Notes under the pieces: model-generated
Database searches by the model: none
Told to the model about the DNA's origin: nothing
The model's input: only the letters and a program-made list of their open reading frames with translations
Shown: piece after piece, positions 1 to 9,566 of the stretch
Position numbering within the stretch: position 1 is the first letter of the stretch
How the letters are laid out: each line of letters opens with the position of its first letter
From: Isoptericola sp. BMS4
Lineage (GTDB): Bacteria; Actinomycetota; Actinomycetes; Actinomycetales; Cellulomonadaceae
Reading direction: 5' to 3'
NCBI RefSeq assembly: GCF_011634835.1
Contig: NZ_SIRP01000001.1
Coordinates: 3,096,970 to 3,160,969, forward strand
Length of the DNA: 64,000 bases
Made by a program: the position numbers and the translations under genes

Positions 1-18
1 GGCTCTTCGCCGATCCGG
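1..18. repeat. IS terminal inverted repeat, left copy
   Basis: GGCTCTTCGCCGATCCGG is the exact reverse complement of bases 1443-1460. It lies 6 bases from the stop codon of the transposase gene, so it is the transposase-distal (3') end of the element. Confidence 0.85.
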
Positions 19-24
19 TAGGGA

Positions 25-1344
25 TCAGGGTGTGAGTCCTCCGCCGGCGAGCAGCATCCGTAGCCGGTAGTTGTCCCGGTTGCGGTAGCCGCGGGCGAGG
101 CGGCGGGCGAGTTCGATGATGCCGTTCATGGCCTCGGTGCCACCGTTGTTCGCGCGGCCGGTGGTGAAGTAGGCCAGGAACGCGGTGCGCCACTTGCGCA
201 GGGTCCGTCCGAGGCGAGCGACTTCGCCGATGGGGCAGGTGTGGAACGTCGCGAGGACCTTCTCGGCCATCTGGCGGCCCTCGGCCAGGTCTCGGGCCCG
301 GTAGGCGGCTCGTAGCTGCTGGGCGCACTGCCAGGCGACGAACACTTCCTCATGGGCTTCGTCGGCGTTGATCGCCCGGGCCAGGCGGGCCTGCTGCTTG
401 TCGGTGAGGTTCTCGGCGCCGGCGCGCAGGATGGTCTGGATCCCGAATAGGGGGTCGCCCTTACGGCCGCGGTGCCCGGTGGTGTCCTGCTGGACCCGGC
501 GACGCACCTCGTCCACGACGGCCGTACCCAGCTTGACGACGTGGAACGCGTCCAGGACCGCGGTCGCGTCTTCGAGCTGGTCGTCGATGGCGGACTTGTA
601 GCCGCCGAACGGATCCAGGGCCGCGATGCCGATGTTCTTGCGGAAGCCGTCGCCGCGCGCGGTCAGCCAGTCGACGTAGGCCTTCCTCGAGCGGCCCGGC
701 ACCAGGTCCAACAGCCGGGCGTGCACGCGGCCGTCGGCGTCGCGGGTGAGGTCGACCATCCCGGTCAGCTCCTTCGGACCGCGTTTCTTCGGGTTGGCGT
801 GGTGCCAGACGTGCTCATCCACGCCGAGGCTCGTCACGCCCGCGAAGCGGGACTCGTCGGCGGCGAGGCGCTCCAGCTCGGGCCGCACCAGACGCCACAG
901 CGCCCACCACGACACGCCCAGTCGGCGGGCCAGACCGGCGATCGTGGCGTGCTCCAGGCGCAACTGCCCGATCGCCCAGGTCAGCGCACGGGCCGTGATC
1001 GAGGCTCGCGGCGCCACGAGGGACGGGATCTGCTCGACGAACGTCCCTCGCGGGCACGCCGCCTCCGGACAGCGCCACACGCGTTGCCGCCACACCAGCC
1101 GGACCCGGGCATCACCATGCGGGACGTCGTGCAGGACCCGCCGGCGCCGTCCGCGACTCGGGGCCACGACCCCGCAGTCCGGGCAGCCCCGCAGCTGCCA
1201 CGGCAACGAGACCGTCACCGTCATCAACGTCTCGGCCCGCTCGACCGCCTCGACATGCACCTGCGGCAGACCGAGCAGGACGTCACACCGCGAACACGGG
1301 TCAGTAGTGGTGGGCGCGCCAGCGCACCCCGTAGCGTTGGACAA
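25..1344 (-). CDS. ISL3 family transposase
   Basis: 439 residues, the usual length for an ISL3 transposase, which moves the element by DDE chemistry. The N-terminus has paired cysteines typical of the family's zinc-binding domain (CSRC near residue 17, CPDC near 54, and CPEAAC near 92). An HTH segment follows (ATIAGLARRLGVSWWALWRL). The catalytic core shows the family signatures SLGVDEHVWHH (first Asp), AALDPFGGYKSAI (second Asp region) and a C-terminal GTEAMNGIIELARRLARGYR block carrying the Glu. No frameshift or internal stop is seen, so it is probably active. It is the only gene of the IS. Confidence 0.93.
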   Translation of the reverse strand: MSNATGCAGAPTTTDPCSRCDVLLGLPQVHVEAVERAETLMTVTVSLPWQLRGCPDCGVVAPSRGRRRRVLHDVPHGDARVRLVWRQRVWRCPEAACPRGTFVEQIPSLVAPRASITARALTWAIGQLRLEHATIAGLARRLGVSWWALWRLVRPELERLAADESRFAGVTSLGVDEHVWHHANPKKRGPKELTGMVDLTRDADGRVHARLLDLVPGRSRKAYVDWLTARGDGFRKNIGIAALDPFGGYKSAIDDQLEDATAVLDAFHVVKLGTAVVDEVRRRVQQDTTGHRGRKGDPLFGIQTILRAGAENLTDKQQARLARAINADEAHEEVFVAWQCAQQLRAAYRARDLAEGRQMAEKVLATFHTCPIGEVARLGRTLRKWRTAFLAYFTTGRANNGGTEAMNGIIELARRLARGYRNRDNYRLRMLLAGGGLTP

Positions 1345-1442
1345 CGTCGAGGTCCTCGAAGTCGATCAGTGGTTGGCGCTTCTGATCATCGGGGACCTCG
1401 ACCCCTACCTCCAGCCCGCTACCCCGCCCGGGCTACTCCCCA

Positions 1443-1460
1443 CCGGATCGGCGAAGAGCC
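1443..1460. repeat. IS terminal inverted repeat, right copy
   Basis: CCGGATCGGCGAAGAGCC pairs perfectly with bases 1-18. It sits about 100 bases upstream of the transposase start, leaving room for the transposase promoter inside the element. Confidence 0.85.
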
Positions 1461-1629
1461 ACCCGGCGGCTACGGCACGACTGCTACAGCGGACGAAGGA
1501 CTGTGGGCCCGAAAGGGCTGGGGGGGACGCTCGTCCTGACCCCACGACACGCCCGAGCCATCCACACGTTCTGGCCGCTAACCCGCACGTCGCCGTCGGT
1601 GTGCGCCGATCCGGGCCCGGATACGACGA

Positions 1630-1654
1630 AAGGCCCCGCCGATGGCGGGACCTT
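1630..1654 (-). terminator. Rho-independent terminator of tRNA-Ala
   Basis: Read on the minus strand, AAGGTCCCGCC, loop ATC, GGCGGGGCCTT forms an 11-bp stem (one G-T pair) followed by TTTCGTCG. It lies 9 bases past the tRNA 3' end and fits a terminator for that transcript. Confidence 0.75.
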
Positions 1655-1663
1655 CCTCACGGG

Positions 1664-1736
1664 TGGAGCTGAGGGGACTCGAACCCCTGACCCCCTGCAT
1701 GCCATGCAGGTGCGCTACCAGCTGCGCCACAGCCCC
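1664..1736 (-). tRNA. tRNA-Ala (anticodon GGC)
   Basis: The 73-base cloverleaf on the minus strand has acceptor arm GGGGCTG pairing with CAGCTCC, including the G3-U70 wobble pair that is the alanine identity element. The anticodon stem is CCTGC/GCAGG around loop ATGGCAT, giving anticodon GGC, and the T loop is GTTCGAGTC-like. The discriminator base is A. The 3' CCA is not encoded (the next bases are CCC). A hairpin terminator follows. The gene is intact; the IS about 200 bases upstream has not disrupted it. Confidence 0.95.
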
Positions 1737-1818
1737 GAGAACCTGACGTCCGCCGTGAGGCGATCGTCCTGATTCGGTATGTTCCTCCCGGGTTGTGCCC
1801 CGTGGGAACGTCGATATC

Positions 1819-2511
1819 TTAGGCAGACTTCGGGCCAGGTTCCAAATTCCAGTCCGGACCCGCCTGCCACCGGTCGAGCGGGTACCCCGCCCCCACGTTG
1901 TGGGCGACGAGCCGCCACCCGGGCACGACGCCGTCGGCGGATCGGTGCAGGTGGGACCAGTGCACGTTGTGCATCCCGGCGATGCCCCGCCAGCCCGTGG
2001 GGTCGAGGCCGAGCAGCGCCGTCACCGCGAGGGAGATCGCCGCCCCGTGGGACACGACGACGAGACACTCGTCACCGTCGAGCTCGCCCGCGTGCTCGGT
2101 GATCGCCGCGTGCATGCGGCGCGCCACCTGGGCCTTCGTCTCGGCACCCGCGCCGGCGGGCTCGGCACCCTGCCGCCAGGCCGCGTACTCGTCGGGCCAG
2201 CGGGCGGAGATCTCCTCGCCCGTCATGCCCTCCCACTCGCCGAAGGCGCGCTCGCGGAGCCGCTCGTCGGTCCGTACGGCCGGCGACCCCCCGACGGCGC
2301 GCACGTACGCGGCGGCGGTGTCGGCAGCCCGGCTGAGGTCCGACGAGACCACGCGGGCCGCCCGGTGCGACGACGCGAGGGCGGCGGCGCCCTCGTCCGC
2401 CTGCCACCGGCCGACCTCGTCGAGGGGGATGTCGATCTGCCCCTGCAGCCGCAGGGACGCGTTGTAGGCGGTGCGCGCGTGCCGCACCAGGACGACGGTC
2501 CCGGCGGTCAC
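1819..2511 (-). CDS. histidine phosphatase family protein, GpgP-like
   Basis: 230 residues of the histidine phosphatase (phosphoglycerate mutase-like) superfamily, which hydrolyses phosphate esters through a phospho-histidine. The catalytic motif reads LVRHARTAYN near residues 8-17 (the family norm is RHG-x-T, so Ala replaces Gly), and the second histidine is in VVVSHGAAISLA. The GTG start is chosen because it forms a GTGA overlap with the stop of rsfS. In mycobacteria, nadD-rsfS is followed by gpgP (glucosyl-3-phosphoglycerate phosphatase). The same order here makes GpgP-type activity plausible, but substrate specificity cannot be read from the sequence. Confidence 0.85.
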   Translation of the reverse strand: MTAGTVVLVRHARTAYNASLRLQGQIDIPLDEVGRWQADEGAAALASSHRAARVVSSDLSRAADTAAAYVRAVGGSPAVRTDERLRERAFGEWEGMTGEEISARWPDEYAAWRQGAEPAGAGAETKAQVARRMHAAITEHAGELDGDECLVVVSHGAAISLAVTALLGLDPTGWRGIAGMHNVHWSHLHRSADGVVPGWRLVAHNVGAGYPLDRWQAGPDWNLEPGPKSA

Positions 2512-2954
2512 GGGTGCTCGCCGTCGAGCCGGATCGCGCCGTCGCCGGACGCGTCCCCGTACTCGGCCGCCGCCACCGCGGAGTCCTCCCCGCGGGCGTC
2601 CGCGGGCAGCTCCACCGGCGGGCAGTCCTTCCAGAGACGCTCGAGGGCGTAGTACACCCGGTCCTCGGCATGCTGGACATGGACGACGACGTCGCCGAAG
2701 TCGAGCAGCACCCACCGCGCCTGCGTCTTGCCCTCCCGCCGGACCGCCTTGACGCCGGCGCGGTGCATCGCCTCCTCGACCGCGTCGACGATCGCGGCGA
2801 CCTGCCGCTCGTTCGTGCCGGACGCGATGAGGAACACGTCCGTGAGGACGAGCTGCTCGCTCACGTCCAGCGCGATGATCTCCTGGGCCTTGCGGTCCGA
2901 GGCGGCGCGAGCGGCCAGGACGGCCAGCTCGACGGCACGGGCGCTGGCGGTCAT
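2508..2954 (-). CDS. rsfS: ribosome silencing factor RsfS
   Basis: 148 residues of the RsfS/Iojap family. The protein binds L14 on the 50S subunit and blocks subunit joining when nutrients are short. Family segments seen include the AVxAAxxASDRKAQEI-type start, DVFLIASGTNERQVAAI, and WVLLDFGDVVVHV. The ATG start overlaps the upstream gene's stop (ATGA), and the stop overlaps the downstream phosphatase start (GTGA). A C-terminal acidic tail after residue 120 (EDSAVAAAEYGDASGDGA) is longer than in many homologues. It is part of the tight nadD operon. Confidence 0.93.
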   Translation of the reverse strand: MTASARAVELAVLAARAASDRKAQEIIALDVSEQLVLTDVFLIASGTNERQVAAIVDAVEEAMHRAGVKAVRREGKTQARWVLLDFGDVVVHVQHAEDRVYYALERLWKDCPPVELPADARGEDSAVAAAEYGDASGDGAIRLDGEHP

Positions 2955-4171
2955 GCAGCTCCTCCGGGGGTGTCGATCGTGAGGGTCGCCGCCGCGGCGG
3001 GCGCCGCGTCGGTCGTGAAGTCGGCGTCGTCCGAACCGTCGAGCAGCAGCTTCCACAGCAGCAGCCCGAGCACGAAAGCCACGACGACCAGCACGATGTA
3101 GTGCAGCCAGGTGTAGGACGATTCGTGCTCGTCGTCCCAGTCCTCGTCGTCCTCGTCCACCACCGGCGACGACGCGGAGCCGGCTCGCACCGGCTGGTCG
3201 GCGCCGACCAGCGCGTCGAACGGCGAGGGGGTGGGGCCGGGCGCCGGCTCGGCGGCCGCGGGGCCCGTGGTGGCGGGCGCGACGGACGCGGGACGGTCGG
3301 TGGCCGGACTGGCCCACGGCAGGGGCGGCGCCGACGAGGCGGCCGGCGCCGCGGGAGCGGCCGCGGCGTCCTGCCCGTAGCCGGTGCGCGAGCCTGCCGG
3401 CACGGCGGGGGCCACCGTCGTCTCCTCCGCCGCGCCGCCGGCCGGGCCGGCGGGGAAGGACGACGCGGGCCGCGGCGACTCGAAGGGCGAGCGCCGCGCC
3501 GGTGTCGCCTCCTCCGTGCCGCCGTGGCGCGACGACACCCGCGTGGGGGCACCCACGGCACCGCCGCCCGCCGGCGCCGCCGACGGCGACACCGTGGGCG
3601 GGAGGGACGACGGGGAGGCCGGCGCGGCCGGGGGCCGGCCGGGTGCGGCTGAGCGGGGCGGGCCCGTCGGCGCGGCAGGCGCGGGGCGCGAGGGCGCCTG
3701 GCTCCCCGGCCCCGGCACGGTCCCGATCGGTGGCGCGGGAGCGGGTGTGGGCCCGGCCGACGGGCGGACCGCCGTGTGCTCGGCCGAGCGCTGCACCGGC
3801 GTGAGCCGTCCGGTCTCGTCGAGGCCTCGCATACCGCCCGAGGCGGACGGCGGGCGGACGACCGGGGCCGAGGTCGGGAACGCCGAGCCCGCCGACGACT
3901 GTTCGCGCATCGACCGCCGCGACGGCGGACGGGTGGGCGCCGGCTGCGGCGCCGGGGACACCGGGGCGGGCGCGGGCGCCGGTGCCGGCGAAGGAGCGGG
4001 TGCCGGTGCGGCGGCGTGGCCGGCGCCCGGGTACGTGGGCGGCGTGGCGTAGGTGCTCGGGGCGGGGCGCGCGGCCGCCGCCTCAGCGGCGGCCCTCGCG
4101 GCAGCGGCCGCCTGCTCGCGCTCGCGGATCTCACGCCGGGTCATCGGGCGGGACGGGTTGTTCTCACTCAT
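2951..4171 (-). CDS. Pro/Ala-rich single-pass membrane protein
   Basis: 406 residues. Roughly residues 30-340 are low-complexity Pro/Ala/Ser/Thr/Gly sequence. A charged, Arg/Ala-rich N-terminus ([20 protein letters not shown]) precedes it, and a single hydrophobic helix near residues 355-378 ([19 protein letters not shown]) follows, with a short acidic tail. This layout suggests an anchored protein with a long disordered cytoplasmic arm. Similar disordered genes are common between nadD and rsfS in actinobacteria, but I know no function. The start overlaps the end of nadD by 8 bases and the stop overlaps rsfS, so it is translated with them. Confidence 0.75.
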   Translation of the reverse strand: MSENNPSRPMTRREIREREQAAAAARAAAEAAAARPAPSTYATPPTYPGAGHAAAPAPAPSPAPAPAPAPVSPAPQPAPTRPPSRRSMREQSSAGSAFPTSAPVVRPPSASGGMRGLDETGRLTPVQRSAEHTAVRPSAGPTPAPAPPIGTVPGPGSQAPSRPAPAAPTGPPRSAAPGRPPAAPASPSSLPPTVSPSAAPAGGGAVGAPTRVSSRHGGTEEATPARRSPFESPRPASSFPAGPAGGAAEETTVAPAVPAGSRTGYGQDAAAAPAAPAASSAPPLPWASPATDRPASVAPATTGPAAAEPAPGPTPSPFDALVGADQPVRAGSASSPVVDEDDEDWDDEHESSYTWLHYIVLVVVAFVLGLLLWKLLLDGSDDADFTTDAAPAAAATLTIDTPGGAA

Positions 4172-4781
4172 CGAGACCTCGATACAGACCGTGCTTGGCG
4201 ATGTACTGGACCACGCCGTCCGGCACCAGGTACCACACCGGGAGACCGGCTTGCGCCCGTCGGCGGCAGTCGCTGGACGAGATGGCCAGCGCCGGCACCT
4301 CGAGCGTCGTGACGCCGTCGGGCGGCAGGCCGTCCACCGTGAGCCGGTGTCCCGGCCGCGTGACAGCCACGAAGTGTGCCATCTCCCACAGGCGCGCGGC
4401 ATCCTTCCACGTGAGGAGCTGCTCGATCGCGTCCGCGCCGGTGATGAAGTACAGGTCCGCCTCGGGCCGCTGGTCGCTCAGGTCGCGCAGCGTGTCGACG
4501 GTGTACGTCAGCCCGGGTCGGTCGATGTCGACCCTGCTGACCGTGAAGCGCGGGTTGGACGCGGTCGCGATGACCGTCATCAGGTAGCGGTCCTCGGCGG
4601 GCGACACCTGCTGGTGCTGCTTGAACGTCGGCTTCCCCGTGGGGACGAAGACGACCTCGTCGAGGTCGAGCAGCGACGCGGCCTCCGAGGCGGCGACGAG
4701 GTGTCCGTGGTGGATCGGGTCGAACGTCCCGCCCATCACCCCCAGGCGCGGGCGTCGACGACCGGACGGCGAGTGGCTCAC
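4164..4781 (-). CDS. nadD: nicotinate-nucleotide adenylyltransferase
   Basis: 205 residues. NadD adenylates nicotinate mononucleotide to deamido-NAD in NAD synthesis. The nucleotidyltransferase motif [11 protein letters not shown] lies at residues 17-27, and the C-terminal ISSSDCRRR is the family's ISSTxIR-type motif with Asp-Cys in the variable positions. Length is normal. It is the first gene of an overlapping chain (nadD, membrane protein, rsfS, phosphatase), the conserved actinobacterial order. Confidence 0.95.
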   Translation of the reverse strand: MSHSPSGRRRPRLGVMGGTFDPIHHGHLVAASEAASLLDLDEVVFVPTGKPTFKQHQQVSPAEDRYLMTVIATASNPRFTVSRVDIDRPGLTYTVDTLRDLSDQRPEADLYFITGADAIEQLLTWKDAARLWEMAHFVAVTRPGHRLTVDGLPPDGVTTLEVPALAISSSDCRRRAQAGLPVWYLVPDGVVQYIAKHGLYRGLDE

Positions 4782-4800
4782 GCTTGCCGGGCGGGCGCCG

Positions 4801-4956
4801 TCAGTGGCGGTTGTGGACGTTGCGGAACGCGTACGTCACGACGAGCGCGGCGACGAGCCCTCCGAACGCGAGCAGACCCAGGACGACCGGCGGGATGCCC
4901 TCGACGGCGTTCTCGGCCACGGACTCCTGGGCGACCTGGACGGCGGTGTGCAGCAC
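4801..4956 (-). CDS. small single-pass membrane protein (51 aa)
   Basis: A 51-residue protein starting at GTG, preceded by AGGAGGA at good spacing; an in-frame ATG 57 bases further upstream has no such site. It has a short amphipathic N-terminus, one membrane helix (about residues 22-44, rich in Val/Leu/Ala/Gly) and a basic tail ending RNVHNRH. Small proteins of this kind sit between nadD and proA in many Micrococcales. Function is unknown to me. The gap of 19 bases to nadD suggests co-transcription. Confidence 0.75.
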   Translation of the reverse strand: MLHTAVQVAQESVAENAVEGIPPVVLGLLAFGGLVAALVVTYAFRNVHNRH

Positions 4957-5022
4957 GGGTTCCTCCTGTGCGTCGTGCCTGACGGTGGTTTCGGTCGGGG
5001 GCAAGTCTCTCACGCGCGACGC

Positions 5023-6378
5023 TCAGGGCCGTACGTGCCCGTCCCCTGTCACCACCCACTTGGTGGTCGTCAGCTCCGCGAGCCCCATGGGCCCCCGGGC
5101 ATGGAGCTTCTGCGTGGAGATCCCGATCTCGGCGCCGAGCCCGAGCTGCCCGCCGTCGGTGAACCGCGTGGACGCGTTGACCATCACCGCGGCCGAGTCG
5201 ACCTCGGCGACGAAGCGCTCCGACGCCGTCAGGTCCCGGGTGAGGATCGCCTCGGTGTGCCCCGACGACCAGGTGCGGATGTGCTCGATCGCGTCGTCGA
5301 GGGAGTCGACCACCCGGACCGCGAGCTCCGCCGCGAGATACTCGGTGGCCCAGTCCTCGTCGGTGGCGGGGACCACCTCGACGGACTCGGGCGCGAGGGC
5401 GACGGTGCGCTCGTCGCCGTGCAGCAGCACGCCCGCCCCGCCCAGGGCGGCGAGCGCGGCCGGCAGGAACGCCTCGGCCGCGTCGGCGTGCACGAGCAGC
5501 GTCTCCGCCGCGTTGCAGACCCCCACGCGCTGCGTCTTCGCGTTCATCACGATCTCGACGGCGCCGGGGACGTCGGCGGTGGCGTCCACGTAGACGTGCA
5601 CGTTCCCGACGCCGGTCTCGATCACGGGCACGGTGGAGGACTCGACGACGGTGCGGATCAGGTCGGCGCCGCCGCGCGGCACCAGCACGTCCACGAGGCC
5701 GCGCGCCTGCATGAGCGCCACTCCCCCGGGCCGGCCGTGCGCGTCGATGGTCTGCACGAGGTCGGCGGGCAGGCCGCGGGCCTCGAGCGCGCGACGCAGC
5801 ACCGCGACGATCGCGGCGTTCGACGACGCGGCCGCGCTGCCGCCGCGCAGGACCACCGCGTTGCCGGACTTCAGGGCGAGACCGGCCGCGTCGACCGTGA
5901 CGTTGGGCCGGGCCTCGTAGATCATCCCGACCACGCCCATCGGCACCCGCAGCTGGCGCAGGCGCAGGCCGTTGGGCAGCGTCTGCCCGCGCACGACCTC
6001 GCCGACCGGGTCGGGCAGCCCCGCCAGCTCGCGCAGCGCGTCGGCGACGGCGGCCACTCGCTCCGGCGTGAGCGCGAGGCGGTCCAGCAGGCCCGGCGAC
6101 ATCCCGTTCACGCGGCCGCGCTCGACGTCGTGCGCGTTCGCCTCGACGACCTCGGCCGTGGCCTCGACGAGCGCGTCGGCGAGCGCGAGCAGCGCGCTGT
6201 CCTTCGTCGCCCGGTTCGCCGTCGCCAGAGCCCGCGACGCGACCTTCGCGCGCCGGGCGACGTCGTGGACCGCCGCCGTCACGTCCGGGTCCGCCGCCGC
6301 GGCGCCCGGCGTCGACGGAGCCGCCCCGGCGGGCTCGTCGTGGCCGGAGGTCGTGGGGTGCTCGAACGTCGTGGTCAT
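5023..6378 (-). CDS. proA: glutamate-5-semialdehyde dehydrogenase
   Basis: 451 residues. ProA reduces glutamyl-5-phosphate to the semialdehyde with NADPH, the second step of proline synthesis. The catalytic cysteine is in [13 protein letters not shown], and an aldehyde dehydrogenase fold signature is seen in [15 protein letters not shown]. An Ala/Pro-rich N-terminal extension of about 35 residues precedes the conserved domain. It lies 85 bases downstream of proB on the same strand, so the two committed steps are together. Confidence 0.95.
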   Translation of the reverse strand: MTTTFEHPTTSGHDEPAGAAPSTPGAAAADPDVTAAVHDVARRAKVASRALATANRATKDSALLALADALVEATAEVVEANAHDVERGRVNGMSPGLLDRLALTPERVAAVADALRELAGLPDPVGEVVRGQTLPNGLRLRQLRVPMGVVGMIYEARPNVTVDAAGLALKSGNAVVLRGGSAAASSNAAIVAVLRRALEARGLPADLVQTIDAHGRPGGVALMQARGLVDVLVPRGGADLIRTVVESSTVPVIETGVGNVHVYVDATADVPGAVEIVMNAKTQRVGVCNAAETLLVHADAAEAFLPAALAALGGAGVLLHGDERTVALAPESVEVVPATDEDWATEYLAAELAVRVVDSLDDAIEHIRTWSSGHTEAILTRDLTASERFVAEVDSAAVMVNASTRFTDGGQLGLGAEIGISTQKLHARGPMGLAELTTTKWVVTGDGHVRP

Positions 6379-6463
6379 GAGCCGAGACTACGACGTCGCC
6401 CGCGGACCGGGACAGACCCCGTCCAGCTGGCGGGACCACCGTGCCGGGTCGGGCGCCGGCGGC

Positions 6464-7585
6464 TCAGGTGAGGACGAGGTCGTCGCGGTGCACGACCTCA
6501 CGGTCGTACCCGTGACCCAGCTCGTCGCGCAGGTCCGATGTCGAGCGGCCCAGCAGCGGCGGCAGCTCGCCCGCGTCGAACGCCACGAGTCCCCGCGCGA
6601 CGACGACGCCGTCCGGGGCCACGAGCTCGACCGGGTCCCCGGCCTCGAACACGCCCTCCACGCGGACCACGCCGGCGGGCAGCAGCGACGCGCGGCCGCC
6701 CAGCACGGCCCGCGCCGCGCCGTCGTCCAGGTGCAGCCTGCCCTGCGAGCGGGCGGCGTGGGCGATCCAGAGCCGCCGCGCCGACGTGCGCCGGCCAGTG
6801 GCCGCGAAGAACGTGCCGACGTCCTCGCCCGCGAGCGCCGCGCGGGCGTGCGGGGCGCTGGTGAGCACCGCCGGGACACCCGACCCGGTCGCGATGCGGA
6901 CCGACTCCAGCTTCGTGACCATGCCGCCCGTCCCCACCGCGCTGCCCCGGGCGGTCACCTCGATCCCGGCGACGTCCACCAGGTCCGCGACGTGCGCGAC
7001 CCGGCGGGCGCCGGGACGCGACGGCGGCGCGTCGTGCAGGCCGTCGACGTCGGTGAGGAGCACGAGGGCGTCGGCGCGCACCAGGTGCGACACGAGCGCC
7101 GCCAGCCGGTCGTTGTCGCCGAACTTCAGCTCGTCCGTCGTCACGGCGTCGTTCTCGTTGACGACGGGGACGACGCCGAGCGCGAGCAGCCGCTCCAGGG
7201 AACGCTGCGCGTTGCGGTACCGGGCCCGGCGCACCGTGTCCTCGGCGGTGAGCAGCACCTGGCCGACACGCAGCCCGTGTGCCGCGAAGGCCTCCGTGTA
7301 CCGGGCGACGAGCTGGCTCTGCCCGAGCATCGCCGCCGCCTGCATCGTCGCGAGGTCGCGCGGCCGCGCGGCGAGGCCCAGCGGTCCGATGCCCGCGGCG
7401 ACGGCGCCGGACGTCACGAGGACGACCTGGCCGCCCGCGCGCACCCGGTCCGCGAGCACGTCGACGAGCGCGCCCAGCGCGCCCAGGTCGAGGTGGCCGT
7501 CCGGTCCGGTCAGCGACGACGACCCGATCTTGACGACGACGCGACGCGCGTCGGGGAGGCTGGCGCGGGAGGTGGCGGCGTTCAC
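6464..7585 (-). CDS. proB: glutamate 5-kinase
   Basis: 373 residues, full length for the two-domain form. The N-terminal amino-acid kinase domain begins VVVKIGSSSLTGPDG and contains PVVNENDAVTTDELKFGDND. The C-terminal PUA domain covers roughly residues 285-373 (GRLHLDDGAARAVLGG onward). ProB phosphorylates glutamate and is the proline-inhibited step of the pathway. It lies 21 bases after obgE on the same strand, in the usual actinobacterial order obgE-proB-proA. Confidence 0.95.
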   Translation of the reverse strand: MNAATSRASLPDARRVVVKIGSSSLTGPDGHLDLGALGALVDVLADRVRAGGQVVLVTSGAVAAGIGPLGLAARPRDLATMQAAAMLGQSQLVARYTEAFAAHGLRVGQVLLTAEDTVRRARYRNAQRSLERLLALGVVPVVNENDAVTTDELKFGDNDRLAALVSHLVRADALVLLTDVDGLHDAPPSRPGARRVAHVADLVDVAGIEVTARGSAVGTGGMVTKLESVRIATGSGVPAVLTSAPHARAALAGEDVGTFFAATGRRTSARRLWIAHAARSQGRLHLDDGAARAVLGGRASLLPAGVVRVEGVFEAGDPVELVAPDGVVVARGLVAFDAGELPPLLGRSTSDLRDELGHGYDREVVHRDDLVLT

Positions 7586-7606
7586 CCGCCCATCATCCCG
7601 CGACGG

Positions 7607-9124
7607 TCAGTGGTCGTCGGGGTCGGTCCAGTGCCCGGACTCCCGTTCGGTCCACAGCTCGCGCCGGGCCTCCGCCTTGGCGTCCATCCGCTCGGTGAAG
7701 TCCCGTCGCTTGTCGGCACGGGTGGGCCGGTGGCTCTCGTCGAGGCGCAGGTCGGTGCCGCGCGCGCCGAGCAGCTCCGCGCCGGTGACGAGCGTGGGCT
7801 CCCAGTCGAAGACGACGGCGTCGCGCGGGTCGCCGATGCGCACCTCGTCGCCCGCCACGGCGCCGGCGGCGAACAGCTTCTCCTCGACGCCCAGCTTGGC
7901 GAGCCGGTCGGCGAGGAACCCGACGGCCTCGTCGTTGTTGAAGTCGGTCTGCCGCACCCACCGCTCAGGCTTGGCGCCGCGCACCTCGTAGTAGGTGCCG
8001 TCGTGGTCCTTCTTCGCGGTGACGGTGAACCCGGCCTCGTCGACGGCCCGGGGGCGCAGCACGACGCGCGCGGGCTCCGGGGCGGGCGCGGCCGCGCGGG
8101 CCCGCTCGACCAGCTCGGCGAGCGCGAACGTGAGCTCGCGCAGCCCCTCGTGGCTGGCGGTGGAGATCTCCAGGACGCGCAGCCCGCGCGCCTCCAGGTC
8201 GGGCCGCACGAGCTCGGCGAGGTCGCGCGCCTCGGGGACGTCGATCTTGTTGAGCACGACGACGCGCGGCCGCTCGGCGAGCGGGACCCGGCCGCCGGAG
8301 ATCTCGAGGTCCTGCGCGTAGGCCGACAGCTCGCCCTCGATGACGTCGAGGTCGCTGACCGGGTCGCGGCCGGGCTCGAGGGTGGCGCAGTCGAGCACGT
8401 GCACGATGACGGCGGTGCGCTCGATGTGCCGCAGGAACTCCAGGCCGAGCCCGCGTCCCTCGCTCGCGCCGGGGATCAGCCCGGGCACGTCGGCGACGGT
8501 GAAGCGCGCCTCGCCGGCCTGCACCACGCCGAGGTTCGGCACGAGGGTCGTGAACGGGTAGTCGGCGATCTTGGGCCGCGCCGCGGAGACGGCGGCGACG
8601 AGGGAGGACTTGCCCGCGCTCGGGTACCCGACGAGCGCCACGTCCGCGATGGTCTTGAGCTCGAGGACGACGTCGGCCTGCTCGCCGGGCTCCCCCAGCA
8701 GGGCGAAGCCGGGGGCCTTGCGGCGCGGGGACGCGAGCGCGCGGTTGCCGAGGCCGCCGCGCCCACCGTGCGCCACGACGTACTCGGCGCCGTCGCCGAC
8801 GAGGTCGGCGAGCACCGTGCCGTCGGGATCCTTCACGACGGTGCCGTCGGGCACGCGCAGCACCAGGTCGGCGCCGTTGGCGCCGTCGCGGTCGTCACCC
8901 ATCCCCTGGGTGCCGTTGGTCGCCCGGCGGTGCGGCGAGTGGTGGTACTCGAGCAGCGTCGTGGTCTGGGCGTCGACGACGAGCCGCACGCTGCCGCCGT
9001 CGCCGCCGTTGCCCCCGTCGGGGCCGGCGAGCGGCTTGAACTTCTCGCGGCGGATGGAGGCGACTCCGTGCCCGCCGTCACCGCCCGCGGCGTGCACCAC
9101 CACGCGATCGACGAAGCTGGCCAT
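7607..9124 (-). CDS. obgE: GTPase ObgE/CgtA
   Basis: 505 residues. The domains are an N-terminal glycine-rich Obg fold (residues 1-158), a G domain with G1 [10 protein letters not shown] near residue 166, [16 protein letters not shown] (G3) and LNKID (G4), then a C-terminal OCT domain and a charged tail. ObgE is an essential 50S-assembly GTPase linked to ppGpp control. The start [10 protein letters not shown] is taken because it matches the family and has GAGAGGA upstream; a longer reading of 22 residues has no support. A hairpin separates it from rpmA. Confidence 0.95.
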   Translation of the reverse strand: MASFVDRVVVHAAGGDGGHGVASIRREKFKPLAGPDGGNGGDGGSVRLVVDAQTTTLLEYHHSPHRRATNGTQGMGDDRDGANGADLVLRVPDGTVVKDPDGTVLADLVGDGAEYVVAHGGRGGLGNRALASPRRKAPGFALLGEPGEQADVVLELKTIADVALVGYPSAGKSSLVAAVSAARPKIADYPFTTLVPNLGVVQAGEARFTVADVPGLIPGASEGRGLGLEFLRHIERTAVIVHVLDCATLEPGRDPVSDLDVIEGELSAYAQDLEISGGRVPLAERPRVVVLNKIDVPEARDLAELVRPDLEARGLRVLEISTASHEGLRELTFALAELVERARAAAPAPEPARVVLRPRAVDEAGFTVTAKKDHDGTYYEVRGAKPERWVRQTDFNNDEAVGFLADRLAKLGVEEKLFAAGAVAGDEVRIGDPRDAVVFDWEPTLVTGAELLGARGTDLRLDESHRPTRADKRRDFTERMDAKAEARRELWTERESGHWTDPDDH

Positions 9125-9179
9125 GGGGCGATCCTCTCTCAGACGCACCGCGCGGGCAGCCGGTGCTCGGGTACAGCAC

Positions 9180-9208
9180 GAGGGGCGCACCGCAGCGGTG
9201 CGCCCCTC
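9180..9208 (-). terminator. hairpin between rpmA and obgE
   Basis: GAGGGGCGCACCG, loop CAG, CGGTGCGCCCCTC is a perfect 13-bp stem. It lies 30 bases after the rpmA stop on the minus strand and 56 bases before the obgE start. It has no long T tract, so it may terminate only part of the ribosomal protein transcript and set the ObgE level. Confidence 0.65.
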
Positions 9209-9237
9209 GCGGAAGGGTGGTGCCGTCGGACTGCTGC

Positions 9238-9495
9238 TCAGACCTCGGCGGCGACCACGTCGACGACCTTGCGGCCGCGACGGGTGGCGAAGGCCACCGA
9301 GCCGGCGGACAGCGCGAACAGCGTGTCGTCGCCGCCGCGGCCGACGTTGTCGCCGGGGTGGAAGTGCGTGCCGCGCTGGCGGACGAGGATTTCGCCGGCC
9401 TTGACGGCCTGGCCGCCGTAGCGCTTCACGCCGAGCGACTTGGCGTTGGAGTCACGACCGTTGCGCGAGGAGCTCGCGCCCTTCTTGTGTGCCAT
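9238..9495 (-). CDS. rpmA: 50S ribosomal protein L27
   Basis: 85 residues. It begins [16 protein letters not shown], the conserved L27 N-terminus whose tail reaches the peptidyl transferase centre, and contains [25 protein letters not shown]. It has no N-terminal cleavage extension of the Firmicutes type. It lies 71 bases downstream of rplU in the usual rplU-rpmA-obgE order. Confidence 0.97.
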   Translation of the reverse strand: MAHKKGASSSRNGRDSNAKSLGVKRYGGQAVKAGEILVRQRGTHFHPGDNVGRGGDDTLFALSAGSVAFATRRGRKVVDVVAAEV

Positions 9496-9566
9496 CTGTC
9501 AGTCCTGCTTTCTGCGACGAACGAGGAAGGTCTCGCGCGGGCGCCCGGAAGGCTCCCGGCGGGAAG

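Larger units (their letters stand above)
1..1460 (-). mobile_element. ISL3-family insertion sequence
   Basis: The element is bounded by terminal inverted repeats. Bases 1-18 and 1443-1460 are perfect reverse complements, and the match continues imperfectly for about 10 more bases inward (7 of 10). It contains one ISL3-type transposase on the minus strand. The left terminus is the first base of the window, so the upstream target duplication cannot be seen; the eight bases after 1460 are ACCCGGCG. ISL3 elements are known to make 8-bp duplications, so these would be half of the test. The element looks intact and its gene is full length. Confidence 0.88.

Noticed and set aside
1664-1736. tRNA-Ala as an integration site for the nearby IS or another element
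   Set aside because: The gene is complete, has its own terminator, and no duplicated tRNA end is seen; the IS lies about 200 bases away and ISL3 elements do not target tRNAs.
5972-9421. A plus-strand frame of over 1100 codons opposite proAB and obgE
   Set aside because: It is antisense to three well-conserved genes and has no recognisable domain.
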